NCBI RefSeq assembly: GCF_000003815.2
Contig: NC_049996.1
Coordinates: 4,475,482 to 4,539,481, forward strand
Length of the DNA: 64,000 nt
Direction of reading: 5' to 3'
Source: Branchiostoma floridae
Lineage: Eukaryota > Chordata > Leptocardii > Amphioxiformes > Branchiostomatidae
Part shown: one piece after another, positions 32,740 through 43,192 of the stretch
Layout of the letters: every line of letters begins with the position of its first letter
How positions within the stretch are numbered: position 1 is the first letter of the stretch
Made by a program: the position numbers and the translations under genes
The notes under the pieces: generated by a model
Seen by the model: the letters and a program-made list of their open reading frames with translations, nothing else
What the model was told of the DNA's origin: nothing
Database searches by the model: none

Positions 32740-34353
32740 CTACACGGACTGACCTTTAATGTCTGGAACGTTGAGGGGCACCTCGATGAGACGTCTCCAG
32801 TTGGCAATGATCTCCTCAGGGTGGCAGAACTTTTCTTCGAGTTTCCTCTTCTGCTTTTCCCAATACTCTTCTGCCAAGGCACGGGCCGATCTGTTTGTAT
32901 CTTGCTGAAACCCACATCCACCTGATAAATTGTTGTCAATCCGCCCTCCTGCTGATGAGAATTTGTCAAATTTACAAGATAGTTAATAGTAATACATAAC
33001 ACGGTAACACATCTATTTTACTAGGGAGATGATCGCACTGCGATCGCTCTGCGACATAAAATTCAACAGATCGCAAAAAAAGTAAAATCATTCTATTTAC
33101 GTCCCTGTGGTAACACTAGAACCCTATCTGACAACCCAGGTTATACCCAAGTTCAGAATATCCGTAACGTTATCGCGGACCAGGTAAGACAAGTAACCCA
33201 AATTATCATATATAGCCAGGCGCCGCGGACCAACCAGAAGGCCCCGTTTCACGTTGGTTATGACGCCATAACACACAGATTCCGGCAATGCCGGTATGTA
33301 TCCCCCTTTTGATTGATCAGAATGAATCGGTCGATTTGCATCGACACCGGCACCAGTTTTGGCAGATGTTAGCATGCAGGAGGTCAAAATGCTAGGTAGG
33401 TAGGTAGGTAGGTAGGTAGGTAGGTTGCATGCAGAAATGTGTAATATTTTAGAGGGGCATTAGAATAGAAAACATTGGAGGGAAAACACGTTTGAGCTAC
33501 AAATCTGCTTGGAGACAAGGTGAAATAGATTCTTACCTTGATAGCGCCAATCCGTGACGTTGATGCTCTTTCTATACTCTACTTGTACCTGTTTCCAATA
33601 CTTCTCTGCGTGGTCAGCGTACCTGCGGGCGTACTCTGCCACAACTCCAATTTCCGGCGCTGCGTAGCGGGACTTGGTCGGGTTAAATTGCGAATCTTCG
33701 TTCTGCGGGTCCACGTTAGCCATTTCTTGGTACAGAGCGAGGCGCAGACCGGCTAACAGCAGAAAGTTTACTAGTCCAATTTTTGCGTAGCTCTTTTGCA
33801 TCAACGTGCCAATCACGCCGTCCATATTGCTGTTGAGTGCCTCCAATTCATCATGCAGTCGTTGCCGTGCTCTCTTGTCTGTCAGGTCGCTGGTCTTTCT
33901 ACTGTTTGCGTAATCGATTGTCAGTCTTGCCCTTAAATCACTCAGCAAGCCGTTGATTTTTGTGATGGTGTCTTCATGCAGTTCTTGACGCAGAACATTC
34001 CTGATTTCTTCGATGGAAGCATGGACCTCCGTCGAGTCTGGTGGGAATATGGCATTCCAGATACCATTCAGTATTGCCGTAGCTATAGCACCAACGACCA
34101 TTCCTACCGGCCCGGCTAGAGCCCCGGCAACAGCACCTGCGGTAGTGCCAGCCGCAGCTGTGGCAATAGCGCCGATTGCAGCTTCGGTACCATTCCTTGC
34201 GGCTTCTCCTGCAGCCTTCACTCCAGCATCCTTCGTCATTATAGCAACCTTTGTCATCTCCCCGGCCAGTCTTGACGCAACTTCTGCTATTGGCTCTTTC
34301 TGGTCTTCTCTGAGAAACGCGTGAAGAGTCATTTTCGATCCTGTATTCCCCAT
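32740..34353 (-). CDS. Helical delta-endotoxin-N-like protein, paralogue A, intact
   Basis: Exon 1 34353-33537 and exon 2 32948-32740 join in phase 1 to give 341 residues ending in TAG. A strong acceptor (T-run, then TTGTAG) lies directly before the ATG, so a 5' UTR exon lies upstream. The start MGNTGSK matches the N-myristoylation pattern (Gly2, Ser6). Then come PIAEVASRLAGEM (21-33), a Gly/Ala hydrophobic stretch (58-103) ending in WNAIFPP, amphipathic helices (110-185), a central hydrophobic helix FLLLAGLRLALYQEM (197-211), a helix with EYARRYADHAEKYW (240-253), and a basic EEYWEKQKRKLEEK coiled segment in exon 2. This order parallels the seven-helix N-domain of delta-endotoxins (pore-forming) without the beta domains that follow it there. 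Function is not shown. Tandem with paralogue B about 1.7 kb away. Confidence 0.75.
33396..33425. repeat. (TAGG)n microsatellite
   Basis: About seven TAGG units in the intron of paralogue A. Confidence 0.9.
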
Positions 34354-34569
34354 CTACAATGAACGAAAAAAAAAATGTTTGTTTATTTAGGTCCAAAACA
34401 ACAAACTTTTTTTTTACTTAAAGCTTCTGGTTTTGATAATATGAATATGAACTCGGCACAAAAAATTTTGAATATCAGCTTTAGTATATCATATTCTGCA
34501 TAAATATCAATGTATTGTATACCAATTAAAAATGGGTCCCCTGGCACTTTCCGTCGGCACTGCAGCGGG

Positions 34570-34570
<1 letters not shown>

Positions 34571-34641
<71 letters not shown>

Positions 34642-34653
34642 GCGTGTGCGTGT
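34571..34653. repeat. (TG)n microsatellite
   Basis: About 40 TG units, ending in GTGCG variants; directly adjoins the AATGTGA island. The open frames through it are artefacts of the repeat. Confidence 0.95.
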
Positions 34654-34662
34654 TTCACTAGG

Positions 34663-35280
34663 AGGGTCATAAATGTGAACTAAATGTGAATTTGACCAAA
34701 AAAGATGAGAAAATGCGATATAATGTGAATTGAATGTGATGGGGTAAATATCACATATTATCACATACAACCACATAAAATTACATTTAGGTCACATTAC
34801 TAAAATGTGACTGAAAAAAAATCACATTTATGTGAAATAATGTAACTATTTTAAGCTACATTTCTTTCACATTTTCACTGCGTTCTCGATATGTGAAATA
34901 GATGTGCCCAGAAGAAACCTACGAAATCACATTTTGAAATGTGAAATAATAGGAATAGAATGTGATAAAGACCAGTGCTGGAAAATGTGAAATTATGTGA
35001 AAGCTCGCCAGCTTGTCAGTCACATTTTGCTGATGTATTTTAATGTGAAAACACTTCTGAAACAAGATGTTAAAAAATGTGAAATTGAATCACATTTCTA
35101 AAATGTACTTTTATGTTAAGTTTATGTGATGCGTGAGCAGCGGTAAAATGTGAAACTATGTGAACTCAGATAACTTCTTTAAATATGTGAAATTAATGTG
35201 ACGAGTACGAACAAGAAAAATTTGAAAAACTGTGAAGTTATTTCACATTTTCAAATTGTTGATTTTATGTGAAAAGTACG
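34663..35280. repeat. Island of AATGTGA / TCACATT words
   Basis: By eye, about 20 TGTGA and 9 TCACA words fall in roughly 600 bases, where one or two would be expected, mostly inside AAATGTGAA or its inverse. Spacing is irregular and orientation mixed, so it is not a simple tandem array. Flanked by the (TG)n tract on the left. Not recognised. Confidence 0.75.
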
Positions 35281-36774
35281 CGTTAAATGTTAAATCATGC
35301 AGCAGAGCAAATCGGCGACCCTGACAAATATACATAAATGATACAGGTTCATATATCCCTTCAGCCCCGCTGGATTTTAACTACTCAGCCCCGCCCCATG
35401 GACTCAGCGATTGTAGCTTAGGGTAGACATGTATTTGGCTAAAAGATTTAATCTGAGTAGATACAAATTTGGGCTTGTTTTAATATTCATATATATATTT
35501 TTGTTCCATATGATACTTCTCGTAGTGGTTCGTCTTTTATTTCCTTAGGGGATAAAAGACTGACGACTGCAATTGGAAAGGAAAGACATGCCAGACACCG
35601 CGAAAATAAGCCTGTCCCTGCATCTGCTTGTACAATGAATAAGATTTTAAAGAAATACAAAGGACGATAGGAGGTTTTGATAGCGTGTATAAAACATGTT
35701 AGCAGCCTAACCAGTTTATGTTAAAAAACAAGCTTAAGGAGGACGGTTCTTGTGACGAGTGACCATAATTGTTTTTCATTGATTTTACAAATGAGGTCCT
35801 CATTTACCAATCGGATATATCCTTAGCTTAACAGTAAGCCTAATATTTCTCTCTTTATTATGGCTTATAGAGTTACATATGGCATATTTTTAAGCATTCT
35901 AACATGAAAATACAGTGTATTTAAAAATTGCCCTCATCAATGAGGCAAATAAGCCCCTGATTTTCGTGCTTAGCATTTAATTACGCAAGGCATGTCTGAA
36001 GCTATCTACATTCCGAATATCATGAAGATCCGTCAACCGATTCTCGAATTATTCCCCTCAAAAGGGATGAGGCAACTAAACATGCCTTTAGAGCAAAAAC
36101 CCTCGTGACGCCGTGCTGGGTGGGCAAGGGAGTTTGTCTATTCTAAAGACCTCTAAACGCTCTAGCATTTATAATTATCACCAAACCCTATGACATCCAC
36201 ACACAATCTACAAGAACATGTAAGAATCACTACTATTGAGTTGTCCTGTGCAAGTTATAGATAATTTGACAAAAAATGGTATTAAAATTAACTTCCGGTA
36301 TAAAAGGCCACTATTTACCATTAATCTAGTGCCTAAAACATACAAAACGTGCCAAATGTTTGGTCACAAACAAAAATCTACGCACCAACACATGTTATTT
36401 TATGAAACATTCCTCATCATTTCTCTTCTTTTTCTACAGGGTACTCAAGAAAGACAATTAAAACAATGCATGCCAATATTGGAGGTGCCTACTGAAAGCT
36501 ACCAAGCCTGTCCTTCATGATTACCTCTAGATTGTTCTTATAATTCTTACTAACTTTTGCTGGTGTACCTCTCCTACACTTCTGACAGAACATTATGACT
36601 TCAGCAATTATGCACTGAGTGATACATAAAAATAAAGAATTGCTGATATCTGTACAGAAACTGCAACAACAATTTGCCTTATGATAACAAACAAATGACA
36701 GATAGATACCAAGGCAATACATGTATCTCTACTTTACAACATTATTAATCAGTACAAAATGAAAATGACAAGGG
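35281..36774. other. Non-coding stretch
   Basis: AT-rich, no exon or repeat array recognised on either strand. Confidence 0.4.
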
Positions 36775-37114
36775 ATCATGACATAAACGTGGTATCAAAA
36801 TAGAAATTTGTTGTCAGTTCATCATTCCTCTTGTTTTCAGCTGCGAGGTTTTTACTGATTTCGAACACATCAGATGACTTTTCTGCTATGACTTTCTGGA
36901 AGTGTTCTACATTTGTGTGGAGCTGCGATACGATTTAATACTAGTTCTGTTGAGTAAGCCGCTCATATCTCTCTTCCAGTTGTTCATTTTCGTGCTCTGC
37001 CTATGTACATCTTCTCTTGTAGTTTTTGAGGTCTTTTTGTGCCTGCTTTAGCTTTGTGAAGCATACCTCCATCCTCTCATCTTGATGATCTTCAGCAACT
37101 CAGTCCATATCCTA
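36775..37114 (-). pseudogene. Dead coiled-coil exon with four in-frame stops
   Basis: On the minus strand a good acceptor (TATTTTTAG, ending about 37113) precedes a frame that reads as a coiled coil: KLKQAQKDLKNYKRR, AEHENEQLEERYERLTQQN, VEHFQKVIAEKSSD, EISKNLAAENKR. It is broken by TGA, TAG, TAG and TAA codons. Base composition and heptad-like residues are coding-like, so this was once an exon of a long coiled-coil protein. Family not recognised. A candidate first exon on the same strand lies at 38154-38407. Confidence 0.7.
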
Positions 37115-37519
37115 AAAATAAAGAACACAAAAGTATAAATAAAAAAATCCTTTAAAAATCATACAATTATGCATCTATCCTCTTGCAATATCATGGTAAA
37201 ATAACGGTAAGTATGCCTTTTTTGTCCTCCACATACATAGAATATTCCTCTACAAGAACTTTGTAGAATCACTAGAGTAGAAGAACAAAATAATTAGGAT
37301 TATGTCATGTTAGAAATGCGAAACTAGCATAAAATCTGAATGTATTATTATGTAGTACTAAGATTTGTATGGACAACAGGCTTGTTAACAGGCCTTTAAC
37401 GTCAAACAGTAATTACACAGATTTAGAAAAAATATATATATGGTTTAAAGTATCATCTGTATAAAACTGAAAAGAATTTACAGCTGATAGATAATGTATA
37501 CAGGCTGTGGGCGCACGCA

Positions 37520-38150
37520 ATGGTACAGTCCACTCCCACCCCAAAGTGCTGTGACCTGCACAGATATACACCCTCTACAATTCGTCAATCCTCACGCTCA
37601 TTTTACTCAAAACTACAAAAACTATACATGACAATGTTCCTTTGGATGTATGTTTCAAAATATCTGAATAAAAGTTCGCTAACTTTAAGAATTGTACGAT
37701 ACTTTTACGATGGAAAATGCCCGATTGTTACGAAGCGTTCCCTCCCACCCGATTGCACAGGTAGGTATACACCCTCTACATTTTCGTCAATCCTCGCGTA
37801 GATTTGACTCAAAACTGAACAAAATATAGAAAAAACTGTTCCTCAGAAATTGATGTTTCAATATATCTGAACTCTAGATCGCTGTTTCTAAAAATTGAAC
37901 GATTTTTTTACGATCGAAAGTAGCCAGCATTTGTGGACCGCACGTTACGAGATGACCCCCTCCCACCCAGGCGCAGACTACTTGCGCCGCTACGTACCCT
38001 CTACATTATCGTCAATCCTCGCGCTAATTTTAATAAAAACTAAACAAACGATACATGAAACTGTTCCTTAGAATGTACATTTTAATATGTCCAATTCCTA
38101 GAGTGCTCACTTTACGATTTGTAAGAAAAATTTACGGTTAAAAACTATCT
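37520..38150. repeat. Three diverged tandem copies of a 200-226 bp unit
   Basis: The anchor ACCCTCTACA followed by TCGTCAATCCTC recurs at about 37568, 37769 and 37995. Each unit also has a CCCTCCCACCC-like segment, an ACTGTTCCTT-like word and a TACGAT segment. The units differ considerably, so the array is old. Confidence 0.75.
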
Positions 38151-38153
38151 TAC

Positions 38154-38407
38154 CTCTGCGTTTCACTTTCCCAGAACGTAGAAACTCCAGGATTGTTCGT
38201 AGCCTCTCCCACAAGCCTCTTCTAGCTAACAAACACGAATAAGACCTTATATGGGTACGAGAGCCGGCGGAAATGCCCGAATAAGGGACGATGCCTCCGA
38301 CGACCGCAGCCGAAGTTTCTGTCAGCACGAAGCCCCCAGCGCCGAGCGCGGAAGAAGGGGCATTTGCCGGACGTTCCGGAAAATATCTCATCGAGTTTAG
38401 CAGCCAT
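38154..38407 (-). CDS. Candidate first exon, low confidence
   Basis: CpG-rich sequence on the minus strand contains ATG at 38407 (MAAKLDEIFSGTSGK) and another frame with an ATG at 38391, and ends in a good donor, CAGAG then GTAAGA, at about 38154. The setting (GC-rich, donor, start codon with good context) suggests a 5' exon, and the GC-rich (GGGC)n tract at about 38560-38585 would lie in its promoter. Neither frame can be matched to a family; the coiled-coil pseudogene lies downstream on the same strand. Confidence 0.3.
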
Positions 38408-39830
38408 TTACAGTGTATTTAGACAACAAAATTCCCTTTATTTTGGTGTATAGCATTTGTGTTTGAGTGCAGGGATTTTTGAGATATCGCCTGAGAAAGT
38501 GGCAAGACCAGTTGTTTTCCCCCTGTTTCGCCGGGGTCAGGTCACGTGACTGAACAACCTACGGCGGCGGGCGGGCGGGCGGGCTGTAGAAAAATTCCAC
38601 AGATGCCTGCGGAATTCTTGTCAAACGGTCGCACACTATAATGTTAGGCGGAGCTCCTGGGGCGTCCGCCAAAAAGTGGCAACACACAATGGACCTAACA
38701 TTAGGTGGTGACATGTAATATCAAACCAGTAGTTCCTATCATAGTGATGCTGATCACAATGCATCAGATATTACACAATGTTGTCTATGATATACAGATA
38801 CCACAATATAATATGCTGCACAATTCTTGTTTGCCAAGGCCCCTACACTTCCCCTGAGTATATGGGGGAGAGGTATAGGAGTTGGTCATGTAACTAGGAT
38901 AGCACACAGGCTAGGATATTACTTCATGCCAAATGAAAAGAAAACAATGGACACACAATAGATAAAGTACATTTGTTTCAATCCTATACTAATGTAAGTT
39001 TTACTATTTCAAGCTACTACAAATATGTTAGATATTTTTTTCAAGTTGCACTTTCAGGCAAGACATCATTGGTTCATAACATTGAGCATTACAGCCTTTA
39101 TCCAGCCTCCTTTCAATCAAAGACTAAGTAGGGTAAACTTGGGAAAGAGGTATAACAAATCAAAAAATTACAAATCATCACCAATACAAATAGTAAACAA
39201 ACAACTTAAACACACAGTAGCTATAAAATGAGTAAGGATGTTTTCATTCTGTGAGTATTCCAGGTCTGTGAAGCATAGCAGGGTTGGTGAGAGAATATGA
39301 TGTAAGGCTGGGTTGAACTCCACAGTCCTGGTTCAGAGCAAAAGTTAACCAAGAATTTTCTGTCCTTCAACTAGAAAATAAAGAGAGAGAGAGAGGATCA
39401 CGATGTTAAGCGCTTCTTTCCTTTCTGTATATTGTCTTTCAATAAAGTTATCTATACAACTCAAATAATGTTAGAAATCTGATTGCATCACATCAAAGTT
39501 GCATTGATCAATATTACTTACATTTCTGAATGATTTATTTACATATATTTGGTTTTGTTATGTTCATATCCAAAAATTTGCATCTTGGCTTCCTGAGTCA
39601 TAGTTATTAGGAGCAATGAAGCTCTATCATAAGGTGAAACACGTTTACAAGATCCAAACAGCAATGGATTAGAAATATTTCTTTACCATTCTTGGGAAAT
39701 GGGGGAGGGGGTAAGGCATTATAAAGCACTGTACACCTACATATACTGCTGTAAGAACAGTAATCCCAGTATCATACACTTATCAAATTGTGATGCAGAT
39801 ATAGGCAACATTATGAACATTATGAACATT
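38408..39830. other. GC-rich promoter-like start, then non-coding DNA
   Basis: 38500-38600 is GC-rich with GGGC tandem units. A CACGTGAC E-box lies at about 38543. The rest is AT-rich with no supported exon and a short GAGA run near 39385. Confidence 0.4.
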
Positions 39831-40100
39831 TAAGCTTATCCCAGTGCTTGAAGTTAAGACACTTTGAACAATACAGCTGAATAAAACAAAACTAAAGACA
39901 AGCAAGTCAATATTTCTGGATCAAAATTCAGCATCTCTGTGTAATTTTCAGGATATGTTGAAGTATCATATACAAGTATGCAGTCTTGTTACCATTCACT
40001 TAAAAACACACTTTGTTGGAATTCATCCTACATACAGTGTACTTCACAAAGTGGAAACAATATGGCTGCCGGCCAAAGTTCAGGAAGGTTTGACTATCTT

Positions 40101-40429
40101 CACTGCGCGCTCATTGGCTGATCCTGAATCACATGATCCTCACTACCATATAAGTACAAGGGATGATCACCCTACTGCCTCTTGTTGGATCCATCCGCAA
40201 CGCCGAGGAGCGCGTGGTGAGGTCGACCCAGGAAGTAACAGCTGGTGGGAGATTCGGTGGGAAACAGGGTTTTCCCAAGGAGGGGATTTATCAGAAACCG
40301 ATCCACCCACCGACCCACCCTCCTTTTTATTTGTGTACAGCTGGCAAGGGTTCCATCTTCGCCGCGCGACTTCGGCGCTATCCCAATAACTTAATCACAT
40401 ATGAAGGATGATCCAATGAGTGCGCAGTG
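40101..40429. mobile_element. TIR element nested in the satellite
   Basis: Begins CACTGCGCGCTCATTGG and ends with the inverse of CACTGCGCACTCATTGG. It interrupts a satellite unit after GACTATCTT. GC-rich interior with GCCGCGCGACTTCGGCG. The target duplication is not clear. Confidence 0.7.
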
Positions 40430-41862
40430 TGGATAGGAAACTTATAAAATTATAATGCTAAATGAAATAAGTGGATCTCTCCAATATGCAGGCATATGTT
40501 AGAGCAATATATGCAGTTATGTTTTAGATAACTTTGAAACAAATCAATTGATTTCTTTGAGTCTATCCCTGTCATTAAAGTTAAACTGCATACAGTGTAA
40601 ACAATATGGCTGACTAAAATTCAGGAAACTTTGACTGTCTATGATATCAAATCAAATGAGTGGATCTCTCCAATATACAGGCATATGTTACATATGTGAT
40701 ATATGTAGTTATGTTTTTAATTACTTTGAAAAGAATCAATTGATTTCATTGAATTTATCCTAGTCATTAAACTGCATACTGTGTAAACAATATGGCTGAC
40801 CAAAATTCAGGAAACTCTGACTGTCTATAATACTAATTCAAATGAGTGGATGTCTCCAATATCCGGGGGTATATTTAAGTGATATATACTGCCATGTTTT
40901 GAATTACTTTGAAAATAATCAATTGATTTCTTTGAATGCATCCCAGTCATTGAACTTAACTTAGTGTAAACAATACAGCTGACCAAAAGTCTAGCAACTT
41001 TGACTGTCAATATTTACAGATCGAATAAGTGGGTCTCTCCAATATCCTGGAGTTTGGTAGAATGATATATGTAGTCATGTTTTCATATACTTTCAAAAAA
41101 ATTAATCGATTTTTAAAAATTTATCCCAGTCCTTGAAGTTCACCTAGTGTAAACAATATTGCTAAGCAAAATTCATGCAACTTTGGCAGTCTCTATTTCA
41201 GGATCAAATTATCAAATCTCAACAATATTCTGGAATATGTTGAAGTGATTTATGTAGGCATGATCTAAAATATTTTAAAGAGGATAAATTGATTTCTTTG
41301 AATTTATCCCAGTTCTTGAAGTTCACCTAGTTTAAACAATATTGTTAAGCAAAGTCCAAGCAACTTTGGTAGTCTATATTTCAAGATCAAATAAACAAAT
41401 CTCTCCAATATTTTAAAATATATTAGAGTAGTTTATGTAGCTACGTAGGCATGATCTGAAATATTTTAAAGAGGATTAATTGATTTCTTTGAATTTATCC
41501 CAGTCCTTGAAGTTCACCTGGTGTAAATAATATTGTTATAATAAGCAAAATCAAGCAACTTGGGCAGTCTGTACTTCAGGATCAAATAAGTTGATCTTTC
41601 CAATATCATGGAATATGTTAGAGTGATTTATGAAGGCATGATTTCGAACATTTTGAAAAATATTAATTGATTTCTTTGAATTTATCCCAGTCCTTGCACT
41701 TCACCTGGTGTAAACAATGTTGCTAAGCAAATTTCAAGCAAATTTGGTAGTCAATATTTCAGGACCAAACGATTGGATCTCTCCAATATCCTGGAATATG
41801 TTAGAGTAATTTATGTAGTCATGATCTAAATTACTTTCAAAAAAATTAATTAATTTTTTTCA

Positions 41863-41908
41863 ATTTACCCAAGGAGCTTTTATCTGATAAAAGCTCCTTG
41901 ATTTACCC
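41863..41908. mobile_element. Palindromic micro-insertion with 8-bp target duplication
   Basis: A 31-base near-perfect palindrome (15-base arms around one T; arm CAAGGAGCTTTTATC) lies at 41870-41900. ATTTACCC flanks it at 41863-41870 and 41901-41908. Neighbouring satellite units have an uninterrupted ATTTATCCCAGTCC here, so the insert and duplicated octamer are additions. Confidence 0.7.
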
Positions 41909-42238
41909 CAGTCCTTGAAGTTGACACACTTTAACTCTTTGACTACTGTGAGTGGGAGAGGGGGGTGGCAAATGCCTTGTAAATTTCTCGAGATTGGCTT
42001 GATCGATTACCCTCACATTTGCAGTGTTGAACGTGCTCATGTAGTAGTAATGACAAAATGACTTCACGTACGTTTTAAAGCTACCGTACTCTCTAAAGTC
42101 GAAGTTAATGTTGACAGAGGCACCAAACTGGTGTCTCCTAGGGTATATTTTGTAGAAATTGGGCGATCGGCTACTAATATAAGTATCAATGACGTGAAAG
42201 ATAAAGGACACATGTATCCACCGTCTATACGTACCTTG

Positions 42239-42335
42239 TATGTAGTCATCCATGGTCATCCCGGTGAACAGTGGTCTGTTTTCTTGCACTCACTTCGGGT
42301 TTCCACCAAGAGCCGCCATCTTGGATGGCGGCCAT
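42239..42335 (-). CDS. Candidate first exon with YY1-type sites, low confidence
   Basis: On the minus strand ATG at 42335 lies in AAGATGGCCGCC, with a second AAGATGGCGGC just after it; both match the YY1 core. One frame gives MAAIQDGGSWWKPE before a GTGAGT donor (about 42293); another reads MTMDDYIQ before GTACGT at about 42239. This could be a short first exon with two alternative donors, or chance. No downstream exon was found. Confidence 0.25.
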
Positions 42336-42487
42336 CTTGTAACAAGCCTAGTTAACCATAAAGCATTGCGATTCCCCACCAGTGTACTTCTCACTATGGT
42401 GGAAGGATGTCTATGGCATTCTGATTACCGTTTATAAATCCCCAACCTACCCAAGTGTGTTTACATATAAACTCAACGCTAAAAGGT

Positions 42488-43120
42488 CAGGGGTGCCTAA
42501 GCATTTGCACGAACCCTATGAAATTCGTACGAATATTATGTGATACACACGAATCACTATGCGAAAACGCACGAATATTATGAAATTCGCACGAATCACT
42601 ATGCGAAATCGTACGAATTTTATGAAATTCGCACGAATCACTATGTGACACACACGAGCCTTATGTGATTTGCACGATCCTTATGCAAAAACGGCGGCCG
42701 GGAGGAGGCATGATTTTGAGCGTTTCTACCCGAGATATTTATATTTCAAGGCATGGAATGGACATTTACCGTCGCAAAGATGTATTTGATAGCCTGTGAG
42801 CTACTGTTTAGCTTCATTTCGGCGTGTTACATCGTATTTTCAGTCGCCGAAGCGGCGAAGCCGCCATCTTGAAAATCCCGCTCCGTTTGTCACGTGACCC
42901 CGCCAGTGGTTGCGCAATTTCGCATAAGGATCGTGCAAATCACATAAGGCTCGTGTGTGTCACATAGTGATTCGTGCGAATTTCATAAAATTCGTACGAT
43001 TTCGCATAGTGATTCGTGCGAATTTCATAATATTCGTGCGTTTTCGCATAGTGATTCGTGTGTATCACATAATATTCGTACGAATTTCATAGGGATCGTG
43101 CAAATGCTTAGGCACCCCTG
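42488..43120. mobile_element. 633-bp element with 199-bp TIRs made of 22-bp units
   Basis: Ends CAGGGGTGCCTAAGCATTTG and its inverse. The near-perfect 199-base arms (42488-42686 and 42922-43120) each consist of about eight units of 21-22 bases of the form CACGAA...TATG...GAAAT. The 235-bp core is CpG-rich and holds a GCCGCCATCTTG site and a CACGTGAC. The termini suggest hAT or a relative; flanks AAGGT and AAGGA match at 4 of 5 bases. No transposase. Confidence 0.88.
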
Positions 43121-43192
43121 AAGGAACACCTATCTTTCGGAAAAGGAGTGAAATGCAAATGGCGGTCTTGTAGTTAACCGTAGTTACGTTAA

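Larger units (their letters stand above)
39830..41960. repeat. About 185-bp satellite, around ten copies
   Basis: Anchors such as GGATCTCTCCAATAT recur near 40472, 40662, 40848, 41031, 41214, 41397, 41592 and 41776 (steps 183-195), each followed by TTGATTTCTTTGAATTTATC, CCAGTCCTTGAAGTT and TGTAAACAATAT. Left copies are more diverged and one is split by an insertion at 40101-40429. Confidence 0.9.

Noticed and set aside
33124-33387. 88-codon minus-strand frame (contains GVITNVKRGLLVGPRRL)
   Set aside because: It looks somewhat protein-like, but lies in the intron of paralogue A; no acceptor gives a phase-compatible join, and paralogue B has nothing equivalent. Possibly an old transposon piece.
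34383-34776. Threonine-histidine repeat proteins on the minus strand
   Set aside because: Read-through of a (TG)n microsatellite, not a gene.
41871-41900. Hairpin read as a Rho-independent terminator
   Set aside because: The setting is a eukaryotic satellite; the hairpin has duplicated flanks and no functional terminator context.
42488-43120. CRISPR-like array of about 22-bp repeats
   Set aside because: Units are inside inverted arms of a TIR element, without spacers of constant length or any cas-like gene.
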